Shown here piece by piece: positions 44,846 to 56,963 of a stretch of 64,000 nt of DNA; positions within the stretch are counted from its first letter, which is position 1; every line of letters starts with the position of its first letter. The DNA is taken from assembly GCA_030248295.1 (NCBI GenBank), contig JASANH010000878.1, positions 1 through 64,000 of the forward strand. Reading direction: 5' to 3'. The translations under genes were made by a program, and so were the position numbers. The DNA comes from Mesodorylaimus sp. YZB2_4. Taxonomy: Eukaryota; Nematoda; Enoplea; Dorylaimida; Dorylaimidae. The notes beneath the pieces were generated by a model. That model was not told the origin of the DNA and did not search any database. It worked only from the letters and a program-made list of their open reading frames with translations.

Positions 44846-45319
44846 GATGTAGAGAGCAGAAAGGGGGAGCGAGCGCGTCAGAGAAGAAGTCAGAGACGAC
44901 TGACGATGAGAATGCAATGTGACGATCGCCTCTGCTTTACACTTTCCTGCGTCCGCTGCGCTGGTTTGGCTTCTGCGTGCCATCAGTGTCCTTCAGCGGT
45001 ATCTTCTTTCGGTCAAGTAGGAGTAAGGTTTTTCCAAAATGATATATACTATAAACGCAGAAATAGTCCGACCACTTTCAGGCCCAGCCAAGAGCTCAGG
45101 GACATCAATGTCTTGCATTTCTTTGCGTGAAGCGCAACAAAATTGGTCAGAAACAGCTGATTCACTACACCGAATCCTGACGCTGGATTAGCAACCTGAG
45201 GAGATAATGCCTGCTCGAGCCTCATTTTGAACTTCTATTTCCATTTCTTGACCTCAAGTCCCTAGAAAATTGTTGCGGAACAAAAAAACGTCTAAAAAAC
45301 GTGAGTTTACATAATAGTA
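44846..45319. other. Upstream region of the VWA gene, nothing recognised
   Basis: The frame of the VWA gene stays open for 46 codons upstream of the chosen start but without an ATG, so part may be 5' UTR. No repeat or RNA gene is seen. Confidence 0.4.
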
Positions 45320-45690
45320 CCCTATACAGGACACTCGAGGGCTAAGGAACACATATTTGACAATTATTTTGTACCGAGGCGGGACTTGAACCCTCTCCTG
45401 TAAGAGTGCACCCAGCGTGAGAGGCAGACGTCTTAACCCGCTTTTAACCTGTTAAGGTGCGTAAGCAGGGGGGGGGGGGGGTGCAAGGATTCGAATGAAC
45501 CCCCTCCCCATAAAAAGTGTCAAGGTTGTGTAAATGCACACATTTTTCCCCATACCCGGCACTCCATACGAAAGTTGAGGAGGTGGGAATTATTTATTCT
45601 TGACCGGTGGTTTATAGGGAAAAAAATCAATTTCTAGAAGCCCCTAACTTAAATCCTGCGCTGCGCACGCCCCTGCGCTAGGTCACGACC
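45320..45690 (-). repeat. SINE-1 copy interrupted by a small hAT-like element
   Basis: The SINE body and head read on the minus strand from 45320 to about 45440, stop at ACCCGCTT on the plus strand, and resume at about 45676 with TCACGACCCTT. Between them lies about 235 bp with imperfect inverted ends GGTGCGTAAGCAGG and CCTGCGCTGCGCACGCCCC. These ends are of the C-A-G-G-G-G-C type used by many hAT elements. A G run (45467-45481) is inside the insert. Confidence 0.65.
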
Positions 45691-45759
45691 CTTGACTTAT
45701 GGATGCAAGTAATGGTTCCAAGTGTACAAGTTCTCGAAACAAAAATCATCGAATGGTAA

Positions 45760-47195
45760 GGGGCCATACAAATACGACGTCGTACGTAAAAGCGCTTTTT
45801 TACCCCCCCCCCCCCCCCCCCCCCCTGTCGCACAAAATCGTTTTTTCAAAGACCCCCCTCAAAACGGCCCACAACTAAGTCGTATTGGAAGCCACCCCCT
45901 CTATCCGGCAGATTTTTGATAAAACAATTCCAACATCACCCTCAGCTTCTTATATCAAAGTTGGTGGGCCTGTAGACCGCCTAAGCGCTTTTCAAACTGA
46001 TCAAGTAACAAGGGAACATCGCCAACCGCCAGGTCGAGCTTAGCAAAACCAAAAATTGCAATGTGTTCCTAGGTGCAAAAGAAAGCTCAGTGGAAAATAT
46101 TATAGGCGTCTGGTTAACTGGTCAGCGCCTACAATCCTGCCAAATTTTTGAATTTCTTTTTGAGGGGGTTTTTTGAGGAAAAATCACCAAATCCGAGTGT
46201 TGGAAGCTTGAACTCGAAGCCTCAAAACCAAAAATCCAGTTTGGAAAGAGCCCTGCGGGTTTTTCTCGATTCTCGGGCTCCTCAAATATTCGGCGGACTT
46301 CAGGCACTGACCTCTACTGACCGATTGGCCAGACGCATCTAATATTTTCCACAGACCTTAATTTTGCACCAAGGAACAAACTACGACTTTCGGTTTTGTG
46401 AAGTTTGACTTGACGGGCGATAATCCCGTATAAGTAGCAAGATCGAATTTGGGATTCTACTTGATCTCTGATTCAGAATTGGTATTTGAGATTACAAAGA
46501 TAGACTTTTCTGACGTGTTCAAAAATTTTGAAGTACATTTGTGGATGCCTGGCCCCCGTACTGTGGAGGGTTAGCGTCCAGGTCCTGCATGGGATCAAAA
46601 TTTTGACCCAACCTAGCTTAACCACACCCCGCCGATCCAAGGCTTGACCCTCGAGGGCCACATCCACATCAAACCTAGGCCAACGTAATCTTTAAAAATT
46701 GAAGTCAAACCCAACCCAATTTGTTACCACATATCTTCAATTTTAATATTTCAAAACCAAATGTCAAAAACCCGAACAATTTTCATTCTTCCATCATTAG
46801 AATAAATCACTAAAAAATATTTGTACCGTTCCAATTGTATCCGCGGGAGGCGTAATTTGCCGAGATTTTAAAAAAAGTTATATTTATCTAGCTTTGGCTT
46901 TTTGACTCAATACAGCTTGGGAATTTACTAGTGCACCCAACTCCAACCATCCCTGTGGCCATAACGCCCAACCCAACCAAACACCCAGTGGGTCTGGGTG
47001 GGTTTGCGACCAATTGCAGGACCTGCTGACCGTGATCAGCGTCTGTGCAGGCGGCAGTGACCTTGAAATACCCAGTGCATAAACGGCGTCGTATTTGGCC
47101 TGACCCCTTCCCCTTCTCTTCGTGTCGCACAAGATCGTTTTTTAGGCGACCCCCCTCCCCCTGGCGTACGATGTCGTATTTGTACATACGGCCCC
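45760..47195. mobile_element. TIR-C element with both ends
   Basis: It begins GGGGCCATACAAATACGACG and ends with the inverted form ATTTGTACATACGGCCCC, 1436 bp apart. A C run of about 22 follows the left end. Internal blocks match 15120-17000 in inverted order. No transposase frame was recognised. Confidence 0.85.
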
Positions 47196-47700
47196 TAACT
47201 TATTTGCCCATTTGAAATCGAAGCAGGGTGTAAATTTCAAACGCTCTGCCGACTCCGAAGAACCAGTTGGTCCATCAGCTAAGGCCTGTCGAATCGATTT
47301 TTTTGCCCTGAAGACAATTACGAAGTCTTATTCTGAAAAGATCAATGAGTCTGTCTTGAAATTATGCATCGATCGTTGCCTTCCATTCGATATCGTGTCT
47401 TGTAACTCTATGGCCGGCATGATCCACGCCTGTTTGAAAATAGATTGCCAGCTGATCGAAAGGATATGGTCTTTGAAGTGCTCGATGAGAGCACTATTCG
47501 AAAAATTCGGCTGCCTTTAAAATATCGGATGATTTCGCAATCGGTCAAAGAAAAAGTGGCCGATGACTGCAATGGAAATGGAGGGTAACTTTCGATTTGC
47601 GGACAAATACCACAAGCGAGAATACATTGTAATCACGCAGCAATTTCTGCACGACGATTTCCAAATGCACAGCTACTGTTTGGCTTGCCGCTAAATAATC
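47196..47700 (+). pseudogene. hAT transposase N-terminal remnant
   Basis: An open frame ending at 47520 carries R-I-D-F-F followed by a helical stretch and L-P-F-D-I-V, which fits the start of hAT transposases after the BED finger. After a stop and frame change, a second piece at about 47612-47692 reads R-E-Y-I-V-I-T-Q-Q-F, like the strand block of the hAT core. The catalytic DDE parts are absent. The remnant sits between a TIR-C end and a TIR-D start. Confidence 0.5.
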
Positions 47701-47817
47701 GATATGGTTATTGATCACTCGATAATTGCCTGGATAATAATAAGTATTATCTGGTTTGAAGCCTGGGAATATGATTTTCGTGACTGATAGTGGTGGAAGC
47801 GTGAAAAAAGCTTGTGT

Positions 47818-49216
47818 GGGGCCATCCATAAAGGACGTCCACCAAAAAATGCGATTTTTTGGCTCCCCCCTCCTCCTATCCACCTTTCATCCATTTCGCC
47901 TAGACCCCCCTAAAAAATGGACGTCCACTTGAGCAGACCCCCCCGCCATAGGAAAACATTCACTTCGAAAAAGCATTGCTCCCACCATCGACTGATCCGC
48001 CGGAGTGATGGGTCATTCAGGCCTCGGCTTGATTCGACTGCTGCATCAGCCAAACTGGGAAGTAAAATTTTACGCTTTCTCTCTGAAAATGTGTCATGCC
48101 TCATCCAATTAACAACTTCTTTAATTTTCCTCCAAAATCAGAATTAAATCCCGCTTTAAGTGCAAGGTAGTTCTCCTGAGTTTTTGGAGTGGTTTGCTGG
48201 ACAGTGACAGCGAGGAAAGGAAATATAGGGCAGGTTGCTAGGGACGTCATCCCCGCAAAAATATCTTATTTCTTGAACGGATCAGCCAGATCGAGATCGG
48301 GATTCACGTCGAAGTCGGATCAGTCGATGCTATCTATAATTGTCCAACATCTCTGACATCCCAATGAACCCGTGGCGCCTGGAATCTATCGCCCTGGACG
48401 GGGAGTTGATGTTTCAGCCGCAGATATAGTCGCTCACTCTCACATTCAGAGTACTTTCCCAGCAAACCTCCTCTTCCACGTGTTGGTTTTTTTTCAAATT
48501 TTTGTGGGCCGAAGCCCGTTTTGCCTCTGGCTAGCCAACAGTCAAACCTTCTAAGCAGGGATGTGCGGGGACTGGTACACACATCAGCGTCCCTCTGCGT
48601 GTCTCCACTAGGAGCACCTCCACGCGAGGGCATCCTGGACAGGACACCGACCTCCTCGGACGATGGCGGGCGGGCTGTGAACCCTGCTGGTGTTAAACAG
48701 CTGAGGTTGTTTACTCGTTATCTTCCGTCTCTTCACTCGGAGCACCTATATATAGGGTACCGGGTGAGTCACCCACGGCCTGGCGTGCAAGGTCAGCGAG
48801 GGTTTATGGTTCGCAAACCGGCCTCCATCACCGGGGATCGAACCCGGGACGATTCCAGCCACTCGTTTTCAAGCACTACGGATTGACTGAGCGACAAAGC
48901 CACTGGCAGCACCACTAAAATCGTTTTATCCGCCTCAGAAAAAGAGAAGCCAAAAGGATGAAAATTGTTTAGGAAAACTGGAATATAATCGACCTGAGTC
49001 CTTGGATAGTCGTTTGATGATTTAAATATTAGTAATTTTACTCGTATCTCTAGCATTAATACTATGATAATTGCGATAATTTTCCCAAAAACCCGCCGAT
49101 TTTGTAAAGTGGACGTCCACTTGGCGGCAGCCTACCCCCTCCCCCATCCACTTCCGTCCACTTTCCGCTCACCCCCACCCTCCCCCCTTGGGTGGACGTC
49201 CTTTATGGATGGCCCC
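47818..49216. mobile_element. TIR-D element with both ends and TGT target duplication
   Basis: It begins GGGGCCATCCATAAAGGACG and ends with the inverted form CGTCCTTTATGGATGGCCCC. TGT lies directly outside each end. The first 14 bases are shared with TIR-A, but the following bases differ (GACGTCCAC against GTCGACCGC), so the two are related subfamilies. It contains a SINE-2 copy and TIR-B fragments (48395-48435). Confidence 0.85.
48590..48903 (-). repeat. tRNA-derived SINE-2, nested in TIR-D
   Basis: On the minus strand it has a tRNA-like head with TCGCTCAGTCAATCCGTAGT and a perfect T arm CCGGG-TTCGATC-CCCGG. A body follows with the complement of GGAGCACCTCC and CGCGAGGGCATCC. Body words match 35150-35432. 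Confidence 0.6.
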
Positions 49217-50022
49217 TGTTGAGAATAATTGGGAGCGATTAGCATGCTTTGCTAATGATTTTCATTTGCTGGTGACAACGGGTGGATTGGGAATGAGAGA
49301 GAAACATTCGGGCATCACCCTGCCCTGACCACGGAAGGCAGAAGAGGAACATATTGGCGATTTAATGGAGCGTCCTGATGAACTTTATCCAAATTATCGG
49401 AAATACCTGTTTTCTGGCTAGGCTCGGTGCATTTCTGATGGTATATAAGGGCGTGTATTTTCCTGTGAGTCGTTTTCCATTATTGAGGCAATAAAAGTCA
49501 GTCAATGGCTAGTCTTCTGTTTCGAAATTCTCACTGCCGATTCACACCTTATGGTCGAGTACTTCGGGTTGGGACTGATTGGTGTGGTGTAGTTGTAAGC
49601 AACCCCTACTCCTAGGCTGGTGGACCATCAACCAAAAACCAACTGCACCACAATGCCCTGGGTTTTGACGTGGTGCAAACGCTCCGCTGTTCATTCCTTC
49701 CAGTGTACGGACCCAGTCGCAGTAAGCCTTCTCCGAAATTGACGATGAGACAAACGAATGTGTAAGTCGAAGCTGCAACTAATTTGCACAACCATTTGTC
49801 CGTCATCTGTTTCGCAGGCTCTTGGAGATGCTTCCATGATTAGTAAGCAGACACAGCTTTTTACAGGAGCAGTCTATTACCTGCCATCATGAATTAATAT
49901 CCTTCAAGCCAGGGCTTATTCAAGTACTGTAAGACCATATCTGTCTCGAAACGCCCTACAAACATGGCCGGTAATACCTGTACGGCGGAAAATTGGCTGA
50001 ATGCCAATGATGGCAAACCTTT
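49217..50022. other. Intergenic, nothing recognised
   Basis: About 800 bp between TIR-D and the next gene. A polyadenylation-like CAATAAAAG occurs near 49490 on the plus strand, without a recognisable gene before it. Confidence 0.4.
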
Positions 50023-51102
50023 CTATCTGAGACTAATTACCCTCGTGTGATATAAGAAAAGAAGCACACCAACAAAACACACCACGAACAAAATTATTAT
50101 CGCCGACACAACTTGCGGGATTTGTTCTTGTCTGGTTTCAACATTTGAAGTGCTGTACTGCTCGTCTATGGTTTGATTCCGTATTTCCATTGCCCCTGGT
50201 GCAGATTTTGCTTCTACGGCCGCCTGTCTGACATTTGCAGTTTCATTACCAAAAAACTCGCCGCTCTCGTTCTTTGAGTTGTGGAAACTCTGACTGGCGC
50301 TTGATTTTGGCAGTCTGTAGTCGATAAAGCGCCCCGCCATCCACAGACTTCCATCAACCTGGTCAATGACGCCTTGTGATAAGCTAACTGGTGCAACTGC
50401 TTCGAAATCAGCTGGGGCCTCTATATTTCCATTGTCCTCGCGCTCTTTGCTGGCGCTTGTGATTGACGAACTACCGTGGCGGACATGATGCTTATAGTCG
50501 AAAGCTTCCAATGATGAGCCACTTGAGCTGCTAATTTTATTGTCTGGCTGCGGAGTGATGTTACGATCAGCAAATGAGCCCACTCTGGCGACAAATTCTG
50601 TCTGGTTTTCTACGACCACGAATGGAAGAAAATCCCTGAATTTAGTTAAAATATTCCAAATCTCTGCCATGTTTTCTTTGTTGGAATGGCCCAGATCGCC
50701 AATCTGGTTTTTTCTTTGCTTTTGTTGGATAATTGATGCAATGTTGGAGTCCTCGTTGCCATTCCTTTGCGTAGAATCATCGAGTTCCCTAAAAGCATTA
50801 AAAACCCTCAGTACGAATCCCTTTCCGTTATTCTCTCCATCGTCCAATAATTTTTGAGTCGATTTATCGTCGTCCCTTAGTGAGAACACGTCTTTATCGC
50901 TGGTTTCATTCCATACTGCCCCTGAGCTCAGAATCTTTTCGCTGGTCGCAGTAGTCGGAGTAAGGTTGTCAGAGCGATCAGATAAGAAACTTTTTTCAGC
51001 GATTCTATACTTCTGATTTTGTAAATTGGTAGTTTCGACTGTATTTGAATCGCCGCCAGGTTTTACTCGTAGGTCTTCGCTGCAACAGCCTTCGTGAAAC
51101 AT
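50023..51102 (-). CDS. Hypothetical type I-like single-pass membrane protein
   Basis: A 359-residue frame from the ATG at 51102. The long N-terminal part is polar and rich in Ser, Asn, Asp and Glu, with several Asn-x-Ser/Thr sites. It ends in a hydrophobic helix at about 328-350 (V-V-S-A-I-I-I-L-F-V-V-C-F-V) and a very short basic tail. No signal peptide is visible in this exon, so a 5' exon may carry it. I do not recognise a family. It lies on the same strand as the cysteine-rich gene 0.7 kb upstream and resembles the 39388-40194 product only in general layout, not in sequence. Confidence 0.5.
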   Translation of the reverse strand: MFHEGCCSEDLRVKPGGDSNTVETTNLQNQKYRIAEKSFLSDRSDNLTPTTATSEKILSSGAVWNETSDKDVFSLRDDDKSTQKLLDDGENNGKGFVLRVFNAFRELDDSTQRNGNEDSNIASIIQQKQRKNQIGDLGHSNKENMAEIWNILTKFRDFLPFVVVENQTEFVARVGSFADRNITPQPDNKISSSSGSSLEAFDYKHHVRHGSSSITSASKEREDNGNIEAPADFEAVAPVSLSQGVIDQVDGSLWMAGRFIDYRLPKSSASQSFHNSKNESGEFFGNETANVRQAAVEAKSAPGAMEIRNQTIDEQYSTSNVETRQEQIPQVVSAIIILFVVCFVGVLLFLYHTRVISLR

Positions 51103-51789
51103 GACCAAGTACGTAATTAAAATGTATCAGCGAGTCATTTTTTGCTAAAATCAGGCCAGAATCTGAGTGGTCAGAAGTATTGATTTCCGTTGTATCAAGT
51201 AACACAACACCCAAGTTGATATTGCAATCGCTTTTTTTGCGCACTACCCCACCACTAACACCAACTAACAAGGTGTATCTACGAGTACACTACAGTCGTT
51301 GTGCCCAATTACTTATGTATCTCTCTGCCCTTTGGTTTGATTCATCTCGTGCTGATTCTCATTCGGTTTAGGATTCATTTGATATTAGGAGCTTTCGTTT
51401 CTTTTGCAGTCGACACTTAACGATACTGCTCTTGTCTCGTTGTAAAACAAGCCCCTGTCCGTAGCTTGCTAGACACTTCTCCTTGTCAGGACACACTCGA
51501 CATGGGCGCGAAAACGATAAAACTATGAATCAAAATATTGGGTCATCAGATCTGGGAGAGATCTAGTGACTAATATCCAGACATGTGGCTCCATAGGAAG
51601 GAGCACGGTTTATCGAGACTCTGTGTTACTTCACTCTGCGTCAGCATACTGTATATCTGCGAAAAAAAAAATAATTACATGAGTTTGTTACAAAAATTGC
51701 ATTCGAATCCCATAAGTGCATAATCACAATAAAATAATGCAATCATTCTTGTTCCTCTTCCTGATCTTAAATTCCACAGACAATATAGT

Positions 51790-52984
51790 CTAGCCGCGAC
51801 CCCAAACCAGCAGATTTGCGGTTATAATAAATATTAAAATTAAGAATAAAATATAGGAATTAGAAGATGGTCTCACACCCATACCTTTTGAAAACTTTTT
51901 GTCGCAGGTGGGCATGTCTAACTTTACTTTTCTTTCTGCTGCAAGTTCCCGAATTATTTGAAGCATTTCGATCTGCGCTTCCCTGTCCTTCACATTCAGC
52001 TCATATGTGACGCGGCACTTGTCGTATAACATCTTGTCCACACAATCCCAATCCATATCGCACGCCTTCTCCCTGAAGCAAGCAAGAAGGCATTTTATCC
52101 AATAATATATTATTGGATTCACTTGCAATCTGTGAAGTGTGTTTGGCCTGTAGTCTGGTGGTTTCCGCTGCATACGCAGAGCTGCGCGTCGACTCCAGCT
52201 GTTATAAACACTTTGTTCACCTCTTGGCCCCTGCTTGGAGAGATTAGCCAGAGGCTATCCAAGCATTTTTGAAAATATTTTTGTGATTTAAAAAATTGTT
52301 GGGCCCGTGCCGCCCTGGTTCCCCACTGGACTTCCAACCCGGTTTGCCCATAGCTAGCCAGCGGTCGGCTGCTCTAGCATCTGAAACCTTCTGTGCGAAA
52401 TCAGACCACTGTAAGACCTTTTAAAAATTTCTTACCGGCAGTCATTTTCATAAAAGCTTTCAAAAGCTGCTGTGTCAGCTAATTCGTTTATGGCCCAGTC
52501 CTTTATTTCTTTATTCGCTTTTCCTCGCTGTAACGACGTTGTTGTTTGATTACAAGAATCTTCGCAGAAAATTGACACTGTTTTGCAGTTGTCTTTTACA
52601 CATTGAAGTCTCTCAATATCCTTTGCCAAAGCTGAAAAGAGAAAGATTCCAAGTTTTGCTTTACTGAAGATCACGTACTCTTACCCTTGACGTGCGCTTC
52701 TTGATCGCAAACCGACGCTCTCTCATCTCGTAAAAGGCCATTTCAAGTTTACTCAAGATTGAGGCGGTGGTGTCGGAACAACTTGTGTTCATGCACTCTT
52801 TACTGTTTTTGTATTCTTCACATGCGCTTTTAAGCAAGCCTAGGTTGTGATATACGCACACATGGTACCCAGTGAAATGGGTTTTTCGCTGGATGCAGTC
52901 TTCAATGCAGCTATTGTTGTCTGTTGCTGAGGTTCCTAATGTCGGAGAAACTAAAAAACACGATAAAACGATTATGTTTTTCAA
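51790..52984 (-). CDS. Cysteine-rich secreted or anchored protein, DUF19-like (3 exons)
   Basis: Exons are about 52685-52984, 52436-52631 and 51790-52072. A signal peptide (residues 1-18) is followed by about 12 cysteines spaced over 200 residues in helical, charged sequence. The last block A-C-D-M-D-W-D-C, D-K-C-R resembles nematode DUF19 (T20D4.11-like) proteins. A C-terminal hydrophobic stretch after a Ser/Asn hinge could be a GPI-attachment signal or transmembrane helix. The exon 1 to exon 2 junction does not join in frame with the best donor (GTAAGA) and acceptor (TTTTCAG). Either an unusual site is used, I have misread one base, or the gene is damaged. Exons 2 and 3 join cleanly. Confidence 0.6.
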
Positions 52985-55900
52985 ATATCAATACTTTAGT
53001 GAATACTGTAGAAGACTCTGGAACTGGGTCAAGCGCAAGTGCCAGTACTGACAGTGTTCAGTTGCTGATGGGGTCGGCTGGCTCTAGCCTATTTACTGGG
53101 CGAGATATAAATGGTCGAGGTACCATGCATTGCCACAGAGAACAATTTCGGCGATGCTGCCACCAGAGAAACAATGTTTTCATCCTGTATGTACCAATTT
53201 AACCTTTTCAGAGGTCTTAAAGGCAGGAGGAGAAGGCGTGCACTACCTGCTTGAATTAAGACATGATTTTTGCGGGCTAAATCGCGGCTCACGTCAATTT
53301 CCCCGAGTAATTTATTACAGGTGTTGTCGCATCTACGTAGACTACTCTAGAACATGCAGTAAACTACCAGCTAACATGAGCAACATGTCGTGAATGAGGA
53401 CCCTTTTAGTCACTTTAGCCAAACGTTTTAGCCTCTAGTACATCTCGTCCCTCAGTACGTACCTATTGTAACCCCTACCGGGCAGGCCATGGCGAGTGGT
53501 AGAGAGTAATCGATACTCTCCCCTGGCTGGGACGTCAACCCCTCGGGTTGATGTTTCTAGGTCAGGTATTGTCGCGAGACTTGCCTACCTCCAGTCGAAA
53601 TTTTTGTCCCACCGACTTCGCTCGGTCGCACTCTCTCCCACGGCTGCCTGCACGGGTTGCACTACGTATGTACAGTACATGGCGCTCTCCTTCACCCACA
53701 TGGACCATTTATTCTGAAAGAGCCTGGGATTCTAACTGTAACATAGCAGCTCAACACTGCTATCCTGACGCGCTCAGCCATAAGAATTGCAAATTATCGG
53801 CAGAATATTACAGCGTAGCGTGGGTCATTACGCATGAAGCCGCGACAAATCGCGCAACTGCAATGGCTGGAGTCGCTATAATACTGTATAATATACCGTT
53901 AATCAAGCCCAACATCCCTTGGGATAGTAAACAGATCCAGTTCCAAGCTCCAAGCTAGCGCTTCCATACATAGTGCAGTGGCTCCTGCCTGGTCGCTGGA
54001 CCATTGCTGAACCAGACCTCAGGCAGGCCCACGATGAGCTCTGCGTCAGACTGCATTGCGCTACACTCACCGCACCGTTGCCGTTTGAATCCAATGCAAA
54101 TGCCTTGAAAGACAACTTTTATGTGAGAGCAATGTTTCAGCAACCCTCGAGCTGAGGAAAATGATCAACAAATGCCAGAACCAGAGCGCTAGGATAACAG
54201 ATCAACTCACAGTTTTTGGCAGCATGCACTTTTAAATTTTCCGCAGGCAGGGATGTACAGTAGCGCTCTACAGCGTAATTTTTTTCTATAAACGGTTTTA
54301 AAGAAGACTATTGTGGCGTGCATTCCAAATTTTTTAAAACTGAAATTGTCTTGCGGGAGATAATTGAGAGATATTTTTGATTTTCTCGTGGAAGCACTCT
54401 GATCAGTGATCATCTGTCACTTCTCTGTTAAAGGTGCGTAAGAGGCCCGCATGAGGCAAGACCAGGCAATCACTGAACTGCCCCTACCCTCCCCTCATAG
54501 CCATATAACATCAATCATTGGGTCTACCCTAGAAACACAAAAAAGTGACTTTGACACTTTTTAAAATACAACTGATATTGAAAAGTTTCAGGAAAAAAGG
54601 GGAACCCTGCGCCAGGCCTTGTGGGGCTGCTTGCTATAGTTGCACGTTCATACCGTGATGGAGCACATAGCAAGTACATCACAGCAACACCAATCGATAA
54701 AATGTCAGTGAGACTCCGCCACTCTGCTGTACCGCGCGTTTGAAACATTATTACTTACTTGTGCTGAGAAATAAAACAAGGAAACATGGGCTCATGCTTT
54801 CGACCACTTGAAGTGAGTTGTTTCCTGACCTGAAAATGTTCAGAAAATTTGAGCTCTCAGTAAAGGAAACGCGTTTTTGTCGTCTCCGTGACTTATATTG
54901 GCCGAGCAAAATGCATCACTCAAAATGCGTAATTGTGAGATTGGGCTTAAGAAGCACGTACAAGCTCCCCACATGCACATGCACCTGTCACATATGTACA
55001 GCATGTACTCTACGAGGGGTATCCGACAATGAGTTGGATTTTCAATAACGCGCCAGTGCAGTGCAAAGTGAAGCGTACCATCGGATAGAACGTCCATTTT
55101 TAAGGTTATGAGATACACTTGTCAGCCCAGCTCTTTCGACTGGTTAGTCTCTCACTTAAAAAGTTAGCTATGAAAAATGCATGGAAACCTTGAAATTGAC
55201 CACCGAGCTGTGATTCGATATCAGATGCGAAAGAACACTGCTGACACTGCGTGGTGGTATGCTTCCCATAAACAGTCATGGGCTCACTATGAATCTCAGT
55301 GCCAGCTCTGTTCTTTCGCATCAGATATCGAATGACAGCTCGGTGGCCAATATCAAAATTTCCAGGCAGTCTTCATGACAAACAAACAGAAAGCGACTAA
55401 CCAGTCACACGGACTGGACTCATCAAAACCGCCATGAACCTTAAAAATGGATGCTTTACCCAAAAGTGTACTTTGACTTCACACTGCAACCGCGCATTAT
55501 CATAAAGCCAACTCATCGTCGGACACCCTCCCCACATTAGGACCTGGATCCTGGGCGTAACCAAGATTGGCTGGTATAGGCGTGGGAAAAAATGTATGGA
55601 CAAAACTCAGACTGGAGCAAGGCAAGTCTTCCGACTTTACTGGTGGCTGAAGGGTCAACCCGGGTTGGCCCATGTGGGGGATCAATATTCTCCCCACTCG
55701 CTAAGGCCCTCCAGCAGGCAGAAAGGACGGTTACGACTGGATAAGAGCACCACTGTAAAATGCGTCGGGACAAGGTTTTTGCTCATTGCAACTTTTCGAG
55801 GGTGGTCACGAAGGAGGACAGTAAGGGTGACAGTTTGATTTAGTGGATAAGAAGGCCTGATAGATGTTTGCCTTAACTATTAGCAGCGCCGAATGCAAGG

Positions 55901-56963
55901 AGCAAGAGGAATGGAAGAGCAGTCGTGAGTGTAGATGAAACGACGTGGAGGCCACTTGTGTTGTCGCGTCATGGGTCAAGACAAAAAATGAGGAAGTTGG
56001 GTGAATTGAATATGTTTGGAGCGAAAGGTGAAGAAACTTTGTCGCTAGCATTGATTAACCGTGCAGGACCTGGATTTGCCTACAATCTTAGGGTACTGTA
56101 ATATCGGCAAAACAAGGGTTTGGGTTTTTCTTGGATTTACATTGGGATTACCCACCAGTCCTGCATAGGTTTTGGTTTCAAAGACGATGAATGTCAACTT
56201 CGAGCTGATTACAAGGAGGATCATTCCATCTCCTACGGAACAACTTGTAACATTTTCAAAAAACCTATCCATTCGTCAAAACCTGAAAGTCCTGTTGCTT
56301 GTGGGGCGATCTCAATACATGATTTCATATTTGATGGGTATGAAAGAAACAGTAGAGCAACCTGACAACAAAGCACATCATAGCTACCGACCCGATCGAG
56401 CCCTGTCTGTTGGGGCTAATTACCAGCCTTTGACCACTCCGTTCGATTTGTGCATTGAGAACTGATGTCGAGCATTTTTTATGTTTGCACCACGTATCAC
56501 CACGTGCCCTCGGGAATGCATGTGGGCGATCGCGCCACATACGTGCTATGTACATTTTGCCACGACGATACCGTCTAAATCTGTTGCTGTTTCCGATGCT
56601 TTCGTCCAGATAGACACTACTGCACCGAAGATAGTCTAGTCGGCTCAAAATGTACTTGTACATCGCGGGATCACATGCAATCCTTAAAGCTCCCCAGTGC
56701 AGCTGCTGATCTGATAATATCCTGTTGGACACGCGTCAAGTGTATTTCTTCAGTGCACTGATGACTCGTAGTGTAGAAATGAATCGGATGACGATAAAAG
56801 TACGTGCCTTCCCACCAAAGGATCCACACGTGACAGAGATAACAAGGTTGCCCCGAAGTACAGTGCGAAAGGGAGGACATGTTTATCATGAATGAAAACG
56901 AAGCCATATAAGGCGTGGTGTAGTTTTAGATCAGGCATTGGCTGGGTTTCAGTTTTGTTCGAA
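52985..56963. other. Gene-poor stretch with TIR-B copies
   Basis: 53468-53661 is a TIR-B element (GTAACCCC to GGGTTGCA). 55625-55720 is a reversed relic of the same family (CAACCCGGGTTGGCC, ACTCGCTAAGGCCC). The short word GCATCAGATATCGAAT and its inverted form face each other around 55210-55330, forming an imperfect inverted repeat with shared CAGCTCGGTGG. No gene was recognised in the rest. Confidence 0.5.
53468..53661. mobile_element. TIR-B element
   Basis: It matches 34568-34762 along its length, including GAGAGTAATCGATACTCTCC and AACCCCTCGGGTTGATGTTT, with terminal GTAACC and GGTTGCA. A target duplication is not clear. Confidence 0.75.

Noticed and set aside
53548..53958. 136-codon plus-strand frame
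   Set aside because: It starts inside a TIR-B element and shows no family likeness.
56325..56732. 135-codon minus-strand frame
   Set aside because: No signal, motif or splice structure supports it.
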